The position numbers and the translations under genes were made by a program. A stretch of DNA of 8,484 nucleotides, from contig PMLH01000315.1 in NCBI GenBank assembly GCA_003159055.1, positions 694-9,177 on the forward strand, given 5' to 3'. The DNA comes from Myxococcales bacterium. GTDB taxonomy: Bacteria > Myxococcota > Polyangia > Fen-1088. The notes beneath the pieces are model-generated. The model ran no database searches and was not told where the DNA came from. It saw only the letters and a program-made list of their open reading frames with translations. This document shows positions 1-8,324 of the stretch, one piece after another (positions within the stretch are counted from its first letter, which is position 1; each line of letters starts with the position of its first letter).

Positions 1-733
1 TGCGCTTGCTTTCCGCAATGGCCGCGGTGAGGAACAGAACAAATGCGATGAACTGCGGAACCCCGACAATGCCCCACTGCCAGGGCATGTCGCCTTGGGC
101 GCTCACCATCGCGCCCGGCTCAAGCGTGCCGTAGAGCAGAAACATCGCCATGATGGACATGCCCATGGTGACCTCGTAGGCCATCATCTGCGACGATGCC
201 CGCAAGCCGCCCATCAGCGCCCACTTGTTGTACGAAGCCCAGCCCGCCAAGGCCGCGCCGTACACGCCGAGGGAAGAGATCGCGAAGTAGAAGAGAAGGC
301 CGGCATCCAAATGAGCGGCTTGCAGATCGACCGGCTGGGCGCACACACCCGCCGGAACGACATCGGTCAGATGCCCGGCGCAAAAGGGCGCGCCAAAGGG
401 CACGATGGCGCTGGCGATGAAGACCGGCGCCACCGCCAAAACCGGAGCCAAAGCGAACAGGAACTTGTTTGCCTTGGGAGGAACGAAATCCTCTTTGAAG
501 ATCAGCTTCACCGCGTCGGCGACGAAGTGCAGGATTCCCCAGAATCGGAACGGTCCAAGGTTGGCGCGGTTAGGGCCCAGGCGATCTTGCATCATTGCCG
601 ACTGCCGACGCTCCATCCAGGTCAAGATCCCGGCCAGCGGCAACGCAAACATCAGCACGAAGAAAATGCTCTTGCCGGCCGCAGTGACGGCCAGGAATCC
701 GGGAGAACCATAGGACAGGAAGTTCCCCAGCAT
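1..733 (-). CDS. nuoH: NADH-quinone oxidoreductase subunit H (NuoH), 3' end missing
   Basis: NuoH is the membrane subunit of complex I that joins the peripheral arm to the proton-pumping arm and forms much of the quinone chamber. I translated 244 codons from the ATG at 733-731; the gene leaves the window at the left edge, so roughly the last quarter of a usual 330-350 aa protein is missing. Seen: a first transmembrane helix near residues 20-40; the quinone-site motif MERRQSAMMQDRLGPNR (40-56); a cytoplasmic loop with DAVKLIFKEDF (73-83); and the hallmark AGWASYNKWALMGGLRASSQ (163-182). The start lies 2 bp after the nuoG stop, with GAGAGGG (745-739) five bases upstream as a good ribosome site. 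Odd: the loop between the second and third helices (about 111-142) is longer than in Escherichia coli and carries Cys118 and Cys131. The family assignment is secure. Confidence 0.97.
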   Translation of the reverse strand, partial: MLGNFLSYGSPGFLAVTAAGKSIFFVLMFALPLAGILTWMERRQSAMMQDRLGPNRANLGPFRFWGILHFVADAVKLIFKEDFVPPKANKFLFALAPVLAVAPVFIASAIVPFGAPFCAGHLTDVVPAGVCAQPVDLQAAHLDAGLLFYFAISSLGVYGAALAGWASYNKWALMGGLRASSQMMAYEVTMGMSIMAMFLLYGTLEPGAMVSAQGDMPWQWGIVGVPQFIAFVLFLTAAIAESKR

Positions 734-735
734 CG

Positions 736-2306
736 CTACCCTCTCGAATCACCGAAGCGAAGTTGCACCGGCACAACCTGCGGCCCCCACGCGACGTCCT
801 TCATGAACGAATGCCGAGCCGCCGCATCGGCAAACACCTCGGCGGCAGACGCGTATGCCAGATTGACCGCGAGCCTGCTGCCGAGCAAGGCCGCCGCACG
901 CCACGCGGGCATCCCCTCGCCACGCGGCGGAAAGGCAGGGTGAATGCGCTGAACCCGGCCGTCGCGATTGGTGAACGATCCCTCGGATTCGGCCCAGGCG
1001 GCCGTCGGCAGCGCCACATCGGCGGCGGCGACCAGCGGCCCTCGATGCGACGACAGCACGACCAATGCGCGCAGCTTTCCTTTCTCGACGGCCAAGGTCT
1101 CGTTGCCGAGCACCAGCAGCGCGGTGACCGCACCGGACGCGAGGTCGGCCATCAGATCCTTCAAGGTCCGCAGCGGCGGAGGCACGATCCGCTCGACCCC
1201 GACCGTGTTCGGGTTCTTGTCGGCGCTGACCAGAATCTGGTCGGACCAGCCGAGCGGACGTCCGCCCAAATAGGCTCGTTCGATCTTCAGACCGTCAAGC
1301 GCCAAGCGGGCCAAGGCATGCGCGTCCTCGTTGGTAGCGGCGGCGGAAAAGACGACGCCGACTTTGCTCGGTTCCTGGTCCAGCGCCTCGCGCAACAACC
1401 GCGTCGCCTCAGCGAGCGCGCCATCGAGCGCGGCGCGCTTGCCCGCCATGGTAGCCAGCAAGAGGCGGTTGTCTTGCACCGACTTGTACTCGAAGCGCCC
1501 CTCGTCGCACATCCAGAACTTGTTGACCTCGGGATTTTCCCGGGGCACCAACCGGTGAATCTTGTCGCGTGAAGAGTGAATCTCGATGTTGCAGCCGGTG
1601 GCGCAGCCCGGGCAAATCGACGGCACCGAGGTCAGCTCCCACACTCGGCTCGCAAAGCGAAAGTCCTTCGAGGTCAGCGCACCCACCGGACACACGTCGA
1701 CGGTGTTGAGCGAGTACGGATTGTCCAAACGATGCCCGGGCGCAGTGGTCAGAACCTGGTGGCTACCTCGGTCGGCCATGGTCAGCTCGCTGACCTTGGC
1801 GACCTCGTCACATACGCGAATGCAGCGGGTGCACAGAATGCATCGCTCTTGGTCAAGCACGATGTGCTTGCCAATGTCGACTACCTTGGCCTTGCGGACC
1901 TTGATACCCTCGTTGCGTGCTAGCTTGCCATCCCAGTCGAAGTACTGGCGCTGCAGGCTGCATTCGCCGGCCTTGTCGCAGATGGGACAGTCGATGGGGT
2001 GGTTGAGCAGCGTGAATTCCAGCATCTGGCGCCGCACATCCAAGATCTTCGGCGAATTGGTGGTCACCTCCATCTTGTCGGCGACCGCCGTATAGCAAGA
2101 CGGCACCGGCTTGGGCGCGCCCTTGACGTCGACAAGGCACTGGCGGCAAACCGCCGGCGAGGAAAGCCCCGCGTGGTAGCAGAAGAAGGGCACGTCGGAT
2201 CCGACCGAGCGGCAGACTTCGAGCAGGTTCGACCCTTTGGCGACCTTGTGTTCTTTCCCGTCGATGATGACGGTGACCATTTCTTTGGGTAGAGGGGGTG
2301 CTGCCA

Positions 2307-2307
<1 letters not shown>
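736..2307 (-). CDS. nuoG: NADH-quinone oxidoreductase subunit G (NuoG), compact form
   Basis: NuoG carries electrons through iron-sulfur clusters in the peripheral arm of complex I. The 523-aa protein has, in order: a 2Fe-2S ferredoxin fold with N1b ligands Cys43, Cys54, Cys57, Cys71; the N5 motif His103, Cys107, Cys110, Cys116; the N4 motif Cys156, Cys159, Cys162, Cys206; and a C-x2-C-x3-C-x27-C site (Cys232, 235, 239, 267) matching N7. A much shortened molybdopterin-oxidoreductase-like region follows, still recognisable by ADVALPTAAWAESEGSFTNR (429-448). Escherichia coli NuoG is about 900 aa and Thermus Nqo3 about 780, so this is short, mainly through loss inside the C-terminal domain. The ATG at 2307 overlaps the nuoD stop by one base (TAATG), which favours it over Met10. 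An additional Cys166 follows the N4 cysteines, as in hydrogenase-type relatives. Confidence 0.96.
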
Positions 2308-3572
<1,265 letters not shown>

Positions 3573-3574
3573 GG

Positions 3575-4066
<492 letters not shown>

Positions 4067-4074
4067 GGAAGTCT

Positions 4075-4611
4075 CTAGCCCCCTCCCCCGCGCGCCCCGG
4101 TGGGCCTGATCGCGGCCAGGGGCACGTCAAAGCCCTTTTCTTGCTTAAGCGCCACCTGGCTGTGCCCCTCCCCGCGCTGAATGCGTTCTTGCAGCAGGAT
4201 CAGGGCATCGAGCGCTTGTTCGGGCCGCGGTGGGCAGCCTGGCACGTACACGTCGACGGGAATCACCTGGTCCGCGCCGGGCATGGTCGAGTAGTTCTGG
4301 TAAAAGCCCCCCGTCGAGGCGCAGACGCCGAAGGCAATCACCCACTTGGGTTCGCACATCTGGTCGTAGATCCGCCGCAACACCGGGGCTTGCCGCTCGG
4401 TGACGGTCCCGACCACGATCAGCAGATCCGCCTGGCGAGGAGAGAACCGCGGAAACTCCGCACCGAAGCGCGCGACGTCGTACTTCGGTGCCCAAAGCGC
4501 CATGAATTCCATTCCGCAACAGGCGGTCACGAACGGGTACTGGAAAAGCGAATACTTGCGCGCCCAGTTGATCGCGTCGGCAAGCTTCGTACTGTAAAAA
4601 CTCAGCGGCAT
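4075..4611 (-). CDS. nuoB: NADH-quinone oxidoreductase subunit B (NuoB)
   Basis: NuoB (PSST-type) holds the terminal cluster N2, which passes electrons to quinone. The protein is 178 aa from the ATG at 4611. The four N2 ligands are visible: the tandem pair Cys31-Cys32 in TACCGMEF, Cys97 in FGVCASTGG and Cys126 in YVPGCPPRPE. The family blocks AINWARKYSL (13-22), RQADLLIVVGTVT (59-71) and EPKWVIAFG (87-95) are also present. The reading frame is open further upstream across nuoA, but that stretch is a shadow of nuoA. A TTG four codons before the ATG (encoding LGLDMPLS) is a possible alternative start; I prefer the ATG because it sits 2 bp after the nuoA stop like the other junctions here. The C-terminal tail ends in a glycine run. 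Cys86 stands where Pro is common. Confidence 0.98.
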   Translation of the reverse strand: MPLSFYSTKLADAINWARKYSLFQYPFVTACCGMEFMALWAPKYDVARFGAEFPRFSPRQADLLIVVGTVTERQAPVLRRIYDQMCEPKWVIAFGVCASTGGFYQNYSTMPGADQVIPVDVYVPGCPPRPEQALDALILLQERIQRGEGHSQVALKQEKGFDVPLAAIRPTGARGGGG

Positions 4612-4613
4612 GT

Positions 4614-5015
4614 CTAATCCCAACCGATGACGCCCTTGCGCCAGGCATAGACGAGAGCGACCAGCAGCACCGCCATGAACGCCAGCGCCGCGCCGCTCCC
4701 AAGCAAGGAAACACCCGCCGTGCAGACCCCGCCGCGCAATGCGCCGGCGCAGGAAAGCTCGCGGAAGTTCACCGCCCACGGGAACAAGAATGCCGCCTCG
4801 ACATCGAACACCACGAACAGGATGGCCAGGGGGTAGAACCGAACCGGGAAGCGTCCTCGCGGGTCACCTATCGGATCTGACCCAGCTTCGTAGGTGACGT
4901 TTTTTGCGGCACTCGGCCGGCTTTCCCCAAGGAACTTGGCCAGCGCCAAGAACTGCAGGGCAGCCCCCGTGCCGACGAGAATCACCAGTGCTAAGGCGAT
5001 GTAATCTGTGCTCAT
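4614..5015 (-). CDS. nuoA: NADH-quinone oxidoreductase subunit A (NuoA)
   Basis: NuoA (ND3-type) is a small three-helix membrane subunit that wraps around NuoH near the quinone channel. The 133-aa protein shows helix 1 (about 5-27), a long loop with TYEAGSDPIGDPRGRFPVRF (41-60), helix 2 with YPLAILFVVFDVEAAFLFPW (61-80) including the conserved Asp71 and Glu73, and helix 3 (about 103-124) ending in YAWRKG. It is the first gene of the operon, opposite the divergent DsbA-like gene. The ATG at 5015 has only a weak AGG eight bases upstream. Odd: the loop between helices 2 and 3 is longer than usual and contains Cys89 and Cys98. The loop cysteine of the YECG motif found in mitochondrial ND3 is Ala44 here, as in other bacteria that lack it. 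Confidence 0.97.
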   Translation of the reverse strand: MSTDYIALALVILVGTGAALQFLALAKFLGESRPSAAKNVTYEAGSDPIGDPRGRFPVRFYPLAILFVVFDVEAAFLFPWAVNFRELSCAGALRGGVCTAGVSLLGSGAALAFMAVLLVALVYAWRKGVIGWD

Positions 5016-5039
5016 GCGGGACGCCTAGAACTCGGCTAC

Positions 5040-5068
5040 ATACTGTCTTCTGAAAGTCGCAAGGTCAA
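5040..5068 (-). promoter_or_regulatory. candidate nuo operon promoter
   Basis: Reading on the minus strand, TTGACC (5068-5063) matches five of six bases of the sigma-70 -35 consensus. After a 17-base spacer comes CAGTAT (5045-5040), a poor -10 match. Transcription would begin near 5033, leaving a leader of about 18 bases before the nuoA ATG at 5015. The position, immediately upstream of a long co-directional operon, supports a promoter here; the -10 box is weak and other sigma factors are possible. Confidence 0.35.
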
Positions 5069-5091
5069 ATGAGGAGTTGCCTTCCCCGGGT

Positions 5092-5120
5092 TTGACTAAA
5101 GGCGCTCCGGTTTCTAATCT
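5092..5120 (+). promoter_or_regulatory. candidate promoter for the DsbA-like gene
   Basis: TTGACT (5092-5097) matches five of six bases of the -35 consensus. Two overlapping -10 options follow: TAATCT (5115-5120) at the ideal 17-base spacing, or the better-matching TCTAAT (5113-5118) at a short 15-base spacing. Either would start transcription within a few bases of the ATG at 5129, implying a leaderless or nearly leaderless message. No Shine-Dalgarno sequence is visible before the ATG, which agrees with that reading. Confidence 0.4.
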
Positions 5121-5128
5121 GTGCCCCG

Positions 5129-6046
5129 ATGTTGCTCTTCCCCCTACGACAATGGGTCTTCGCCACCGCGGTCTCGCTTGCTGCGTGGGTAGCCTCTGGT
5201 TTCTGTTCAGAGTCCGTGGCGGGCCAAGCCGGGCCAACCGCGGAGCCGCTCGCCGAAAAGGGGGTTTCCCCGTCGGCAGACGACAACACCCCGCCCCCGG
5301 GCGTGGATATCGGCAAGCTGGACGAATTCGAACGCAAGGTCTTTTACCGCGTGGTGAACCGCGAGTCGTCGGTCTGCGGGAAGGGCCATAGCCTTCTCTA
5401 CTCCGCCAAACGCGACAACACGTGCAGGGCGTCCTTCTATGCCGTCCGCTATGTGGCGCACCTGGTTGATTCAGGATTCACCGACTCCGAAATCGGCGAA
5501 AAGATCGAGAAACGCTTCCGCACACCTCGCCACCCTCGCATCGACGTCTCAGGGGCGCCTAGCAAGGGCAACGCATCTGGCCGCGTCACCGTGGTCGAGT
5601 TCGTCGACTACGAGTGTCCGCATTGCAAGCATGCCCAGACGCTGATGCGACAGTTGGTCGAGGAATACCCGGCCGACATCAAGGTCTACTTCAAGCATTT
5701 CCCCTTGAGCTCACATGCGAACGCCCGGCTGGCCGCAGAGGCTGCTGTGGCTGCCAGCAAACAGGGCAAGTTTTGGCCTTACAACGACAAGATCTGGGCC
5801 AACTCGGACAATCTTACTCCTGCAATCCTTGAGAAAGCCGCGAAAGAGGTCGGCCTCGACGTTGCCCGCTGGCGCGCCGACATGGAGTCGGAGATGGCCA
5901 AAGGGCGCGTGCAGGCTGACCGGTCGGAAGGCAACGACCTTGGCATCAACGCCACACCGTCCATCTACATCAACGGCCGTAAGTACGAGGATCCCTTGGA
6001 AATCTCCAGCCTCAAGGATTGGGTCGACGAGGACCTGGGCCGTTAG
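5129..6046 (+). CDS. exported DsbA-family thiol oxidoreductase with an extra N-terminal domain
   Basis: A predicted envelope protein of 305 aa that would make, break or rearrange disulfides. Seen: a signal-peptide-like N-terminus (Arg7, hydrophobic 9-25), then a low-complexity linker (about 30-58). A helical domain (62-135) with Cys83 and Cys99 follows, and then a thioredoxin-fold domain (about 150-305). The catalytic motif is CPHC (Cys163, Cys166) within VDYECPHCKHAQ, and the cis-proline is Pro277 in INATPSIYING; this is the DsbA/Thioredoxin_4 style. Cys26 lies near the signal peptide end, but SGFC is a poor lipobox, so a lipoprotein is unlikely. The ATG at 5129 is the only upstream start before an in-frame stop and has no Shine-Dalgarno. 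The N-terminal domain loosely resembles CcmH-type cytochrome c maturation proteins. The real substrates are unknown; the divergent nuo operon and the downstream Nudix gene are the only context. Confidence 0.87.
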   Translation: MLLFPLRQWVFATAVSLAAWVASGFCSESVAGQAGPTAEPLAEKGVSPSADDNTPPPGVDIGKLDEFERKVFYRVVNRESSVCGKGHSLLYSAKRDNTCRASFYAVRYVAHLVDSGFTDSEIGEKIEKRFRTPRHPRIDVSGAPSKGNASGRVTVVEFVDYECPHCKHAQTLMRQLVEEYPADIKVYFKHFPLSSHANARLAAEAAVAASKQGKFWPYNDKIWANSDNLTPAILEKAAKEVGLDVARWRADMESEMAKGRVQADRSEGNDLGINATPSIYINGRKYEDPLEISSLKDWVDEDLGR

Positions 6047-6072
6047 CCCTTCACCAACCGTTTGGTTGTCTC

Positions 6073-6603
6073 ATGCCTGACCACATCGTTGCCGAATCAC
6101 GTTTCTTGCGCATGGTCGAGCGCGACGGATGGTTTTTCGTCGAACGTCCCAATTGCACCGGCGTGGTGACGATCGTGCCGCTCACCCACGAGCGACGACT
6201 GATCTTCGTCGAGCAGTTTCGTACGCCGCTTGGCCGTAGGGTCATCGAGTTTCCGGCAGGTCTGATGGGCGATGAGCTCGGCCAGGAGCGGGAAGATCCG
6301 GTTTCCGCGGCCCGACGCGAGCTCTTGGAAGAGACTGGCCACGACGCGCGCGACCTGGAGCTGGTTTCGAGCTCGGCGACCTCACCTGGTCTCGTAAACG
6401 AGCTCGTCCATTTCGTGTTGGCCTGGAATCTGGATCGGGTGGGCCCCGGCGGCGGCATCGACAGCGAAGCAATCGTCGTGCACGAGGTGCCGATCGGCAA
6501 TGCGAGGGCATGGCTCACTCAGCGCGAACAGGAAGGGCTGGTTATCGCGGCAAAGGTCTATGCCGGCCTCTACTTCGCCACCGAGCGCTGGGGCGCGAAG
6601 TAG
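6073..6603 (+). CDS. Nudix hydrolase, ADP-ribose pyrophosphatase type
   Basis: A likely cytoplasmic enzyme of 176 aa that hydrolyses a nucleoside diphosphate linked to another group, most plausibly ADP-ribose or an ADP-sugar. The core of the Nudix box is clear: EDPVSAARRELLEETGHD (74-91), with metal-binding Glu83, Glu86 and Glu87. It is preceded by the ADP-ribose pyrophosphatase block VIEFPAGLMGDE (57-68). The stretch from Gly63 to Glu74 is longer than the canonical G-x5-E, an insertion of about five residues known in some members of this subfamily. SATSPGLVNE (101-110) resembles the substrate loop of that group. I chose the ATG at 6073; an in-frame TTG at 6019 would overlap the upstream gene and adds no family-like sequence. 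The gene lies 26 bp after the DsbA-like gene, probably in the same transcript. Exact substrate uncertain. Confidence 0.92.
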   Translation: MPDHIVAESRFLRMVERDGWFFVERPNCTGVVTIVPLTHERRLIFVEQFRTPLGRRVIEFPAGLMGDELGQEREDPVSAARRELLEETGHDARDLELVSSSATSPGLVNELVHFVLAWNLDRVGPGGGIDSEAIVVHEVPIGNARAWLTQREQEGLVIAAKVYAGLYFATERWGAK

Positions 6604-6619
6604 CGGCACCGGGCTGCTA
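6601..6619. terminator. small hairpin between convergent genes
   Basis: TAGCGGC (6601-6607), a five-base loop (6608-6612) and GCTGCTA (6613-6619) form a 7-bp stem with one G-T wobble on the plus strand; the minus-strand transcript has a mismatch at that pair. The stem begins at the Nudix stop codon and ends at the truB stop codon, so it fills the whole convergent gap. No T-run follows on either side, so it is not a classical intrinsic terminator; it may slow polymerase, protect 3' ends or be chance. Confidence 0.3.
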
Positions 6620-7540
6620 GACTCCGATCGGACGCTGAGACTGCGCAAATCCGCGAAGGATCTTCACCGTTCCGTCCGGGTTCTGCGCGACGACGGCAAC
6701 CAAGACAGCCCCTTCGGTAAGCTCACGAACGGCACACACCGGGCCGCTCAGCTCTCGGCCGCCCGTGAATGCCTGCCACGCCATGCGCTGCCCACACGCG
6801 AGCACACGCGAGGTGGCCTGGTCGACGGTCACGGCGGGCAAATGGGCGAGCGCCTGCAAGGGCGAAAGCAACGGCAACGGACGGCCATCCGCAAGGCGAG
6901 CACCCATCTCGTCGAGCGTCAGCGCCTGCTCGATGCGGAACGGACCGGACGCCGTCCGTCGCAGCTCGACCAGGTGGCCGCCGACACCCAACTGCTTGCC
7001 TAGATCGGACGCCAGAGAGCGAATGTAGGTTCCTTTGGAACAGCAGACATGAATCCGGGCACGGTCAGGCGCTTCGAAGCCCAGCAATTCCAGCGAATGG
7101 ATCGTCACCTGACGAGGAGCGCGTTCGACCGTCACGCCGGCCCGTGCGTATTTGTACAGCGGCTGTCCGTCGCGCTTGAGCGCCGAATACATGGGGGGAA
7201 CTTGCTCGATGGGGCCGCGGAATTGCGGCAGAGCAGACTGCAGAGCGGCTTCGCCAAGATCGCGCAGCGGGTACTCGGCCACCACCTTGCCGGTGACGTC
7301 GAGGGTGTCGGTTTCGACGCCGAAGCGCACCACGGCCTCGTAGACCTTGTCGGCGTTGAGAAGAAACGGCAACACCTTGGTCCCCTCGCCCATGCAGATG
7401 GGCAGGACGCCGCTGGCGAAAGGGTCCAAAGTCCCGCCGTGCCCAACCTTTTCGCCCCTTTTGCCAAGCATGGCCCGCAGCCGCTTGACGACGGCAAACG
7501 AGCTAAGGCCGCACGGCTTGTCGACGACGAGCAGGCTCAA
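6617..7540 (-). CDS. truB: tRNA pseudouridine(55) synthase TruB
   Basis: TruB converts uridine 55 in the T-loop of elongator tRNAs to pseudouridine. The protein is 307 aa, a normal length. Seen: LLVVDKPCGLSS (3-14), the catalytic block GHGGTLDPFASGVLPI (33-48) with nucleophile Asp39, Tyr67 in KVYEA, PPMYSALK (115-122), SKGTYIRSLASDLG (168-181) and LRRTASGPF (193-201). A C-terminal region consistent with a PUA-like domain follows (about 225-307). The start is a TTG at 7540 whose last two bases form the beginning of the rbfA stop (TTGA overlap). An in-frame stop lies four codons upstream, so no other start is possible except further inside the conserved domain. GAGGAT about eleven bases upstream may serve as ribosome site. 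It is the last gene of the minus-strand operon in this window. Confidence 0.97.
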   Translation of the reverse strand: MSLLVVDKPCGLSSFAVVKRLRAMLGKRGEKVGHGGTLDPFASGVLPICMGEGTKVLPFLLNADKVYEAVVRFGVETDTLDVTGKVVAEYPLRDLGEAALQSALPQFRGPIEQVPPMYSALKRDGQPLYKYARAGVTVERAPRQVTIHSLELLGFEAPDRARIHVCCSKGTYIRSLASDLGKQLGVGGHLVELRRTASGPFRIEQALTLDEMGARLADGRPLPLLSPLQALAHLPAVTVDQATSRVLACGQRMAWQAFTGGRELSGPVCAVRELTEGAVLVAVVAQNPDGTVKILRGFAQSQRPIGV

Positions 7541-7980
7541 TCGGAGTGTTCATCCTCGTCGTTGGCCTCGCCGTTGGTTTCGGCGTTGGCTTCGGCGCCG
7601 GGAGGCTGGGCCGCGCTGCTACCGCCCTGCCGGCCCACTTCGCGTAAGAGAGCATCAATATGCGCTTCTTGCTCGAATACGCGGTCCACCTCGAAGGTCA
7701 GCGAGGGCGTGCTCTTCAGGCGCAGCCGGTCGCCGATTCGCCGCCGCACGTATCCGCCCGCGCTGGTCAGGCCTTCGCGCACGCGTTCGAGACTCTCGTC
7801 GTCCATGCCGTGCACGGTGAAGAACGCCTTGGCCTGGCGCAGATCGCCGGAGACTCGCACATGGGTGAAGGTGATGATGCCCGCACTCCGCACGCGAGGA
7901 TCCTTGATTTCCTGGCGCACGATGATTTCGCCCAGGACTTCTCTGACTTCTCCGGCCACGCGATCGGTTCGTTGGGTCAT
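7537..7980 (-). CDS. rbfA: 30S ribosome-binding factor RbfA
   Basis: RbfA is a small KH-domain protein that helps mature the 30S subunit and the 5' end of 16S rRNA, and is important for growth in the cold. The protein is 147 aa. Seen: RTDRVAGEVREVLGEII (4-20), the block DPRVRSAGIITFTHVRVSGD (27-46), AKAFFTVHG (50-58) and the KH-like SAGGYVRRRIGDRL (73-86), then PSLTFEVD (92-99). After about residue 118 comes a non-conserved acidic tail with a four-residue repeat (129-140) ending in DEDEHSD. The ATG at 7980 overlaps the stop of the DUF503 gene as ATGA, and its own stop overlaps the truB start. Translation coupling in this infB-rbfA-truB operon is therefore likely. Confidence 0.95.
   Translation of the reverse strand: MTQRTDRVAGEVREVLGEIIVRQEIKDPRVRSAGIITFTHVRVSGDLRQAKAFFTVHGMDDESLERVREGLTSAGGYVRRRIGDRLRLKSTPSLTFEVDRVFEQEAHIDALLREVGRQGGSSAAQPPGAEANAETNGEANDEDEHSD
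7561..7596 (-). repeat. three 12-bp tandem repeats in the rbfA tail
   Basis: Three adjacent 12-base units (7561-7572, 7573-7584, 7585-7596) differ at only a few positions. On the plus strand they read GTTGGCCTCGCC, GTTGGTTTCGGC and GTTGGCTTCGGC. On the coding strand they encode AEAN, AETN and GEAN in RbfA. The unit length keeps frame, so gain or loss of copies would only change tail length. Confidence 0.8.
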
Positions 7981-8300
7981 CGGTTGCTGAATCCTAGATC
8001 GTTTTCTGCCAGAGCGTCGTTAAAGCACTGAATCTCGCGCTCGACGTTCGAGACCTCTGCTTCACCGCGGACGAAGCGAATCACCTCGTCAAGCGCCGAC
8101 TCGACGAAACGGCGACCGCTGCCAATCACAGCCACCCCAATCAGCGCGCGCTGCCAGATGTCGTTCTCGCCGACCTCCGCGATCGCCAGGTTGAACTTCT
8201 GCTGCGCACGGTCCTTCACGCGCCGAAGCACCATCCGCTTTTCCTTCAGCGAATGGACCTCAGGCAGAAACAGGGTCAGTCGCGCGAGGCCGACGGTCAT
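7977..8300 (-). CDS. DUF503 / YlxP-like protein
   Basis: A 107-aa protein of the DUF503 family, whose members (YlxP in Bacillus) usually sit between infB and rbfA; the biochemical role is not settled, although the location points to ribosome biogenesis or translation. Seen: a beta strand VGLARLTLFLPE (3-14), the family hallmark HSLKEKRMVLRRVKDR (16-31), FNLAIAEVGENDIWQRA (36-52) with the conserved Trp49-Gln50, and VAVIGSGRRFVESALDEV (56-73). I start it at the ATG at 8300 because GAGGG (8311-8307) lies six bases upstream. A TTG two codons earlier (8306) would touch that ribosome site. Its stop overlaps the rbfA start as ATGA. It lies 24 bp after infB. Confidence 0.93.
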   Translation of the reverse strand: MTVGLARLTLFLPEVHSLKEKRMVLRRVKDRAQQKFNLAIAEVGENDIWQRALIGVAVIGSGRRFVESALDEVIRFVRGEAEVSNVEREIQCFNDALAENDLGFSNR

Positions 8301-8324
8301 GCCCAACCCTCGCAGAAAGCAGAA

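Noticed and set aside
95..943. 282-codon open frame on the plus strand opposite nuoH and the end of nuoG
   Set aside because: It crosses a real gene boundary on the other strand, and its translation is Arg/His-rich with no motif; nuoH explains the region.
763..1572. 269-codon open frame on the plus strand opposite nuoG
   Set aside because: Antisense shadow of NuoG; the composition is rich in Arg, Gly and Gln with no domain pattern.
4612..4779. N-terminal extension of nuoB upstream into nuoA
   Set aside because: The extra residues are the nuoA sequence read in another frame; NuoB homology begins at the chosen ATG.
5205..5208. Lipobox making the DsbA-like protein a lipoprotein
   Set aside because: The residues before Cys26 are Ser-Gly-Phe; Phe at the -1 position does not fit the lipobox.
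6623..6632. Perfect 10-bp palindrome TCCGATCGGA near the truB end as an operator
   Set aside because: It lies inside the truB coding sequence beside the stop, with no promoter near; likely chance in GC-rich DNA.
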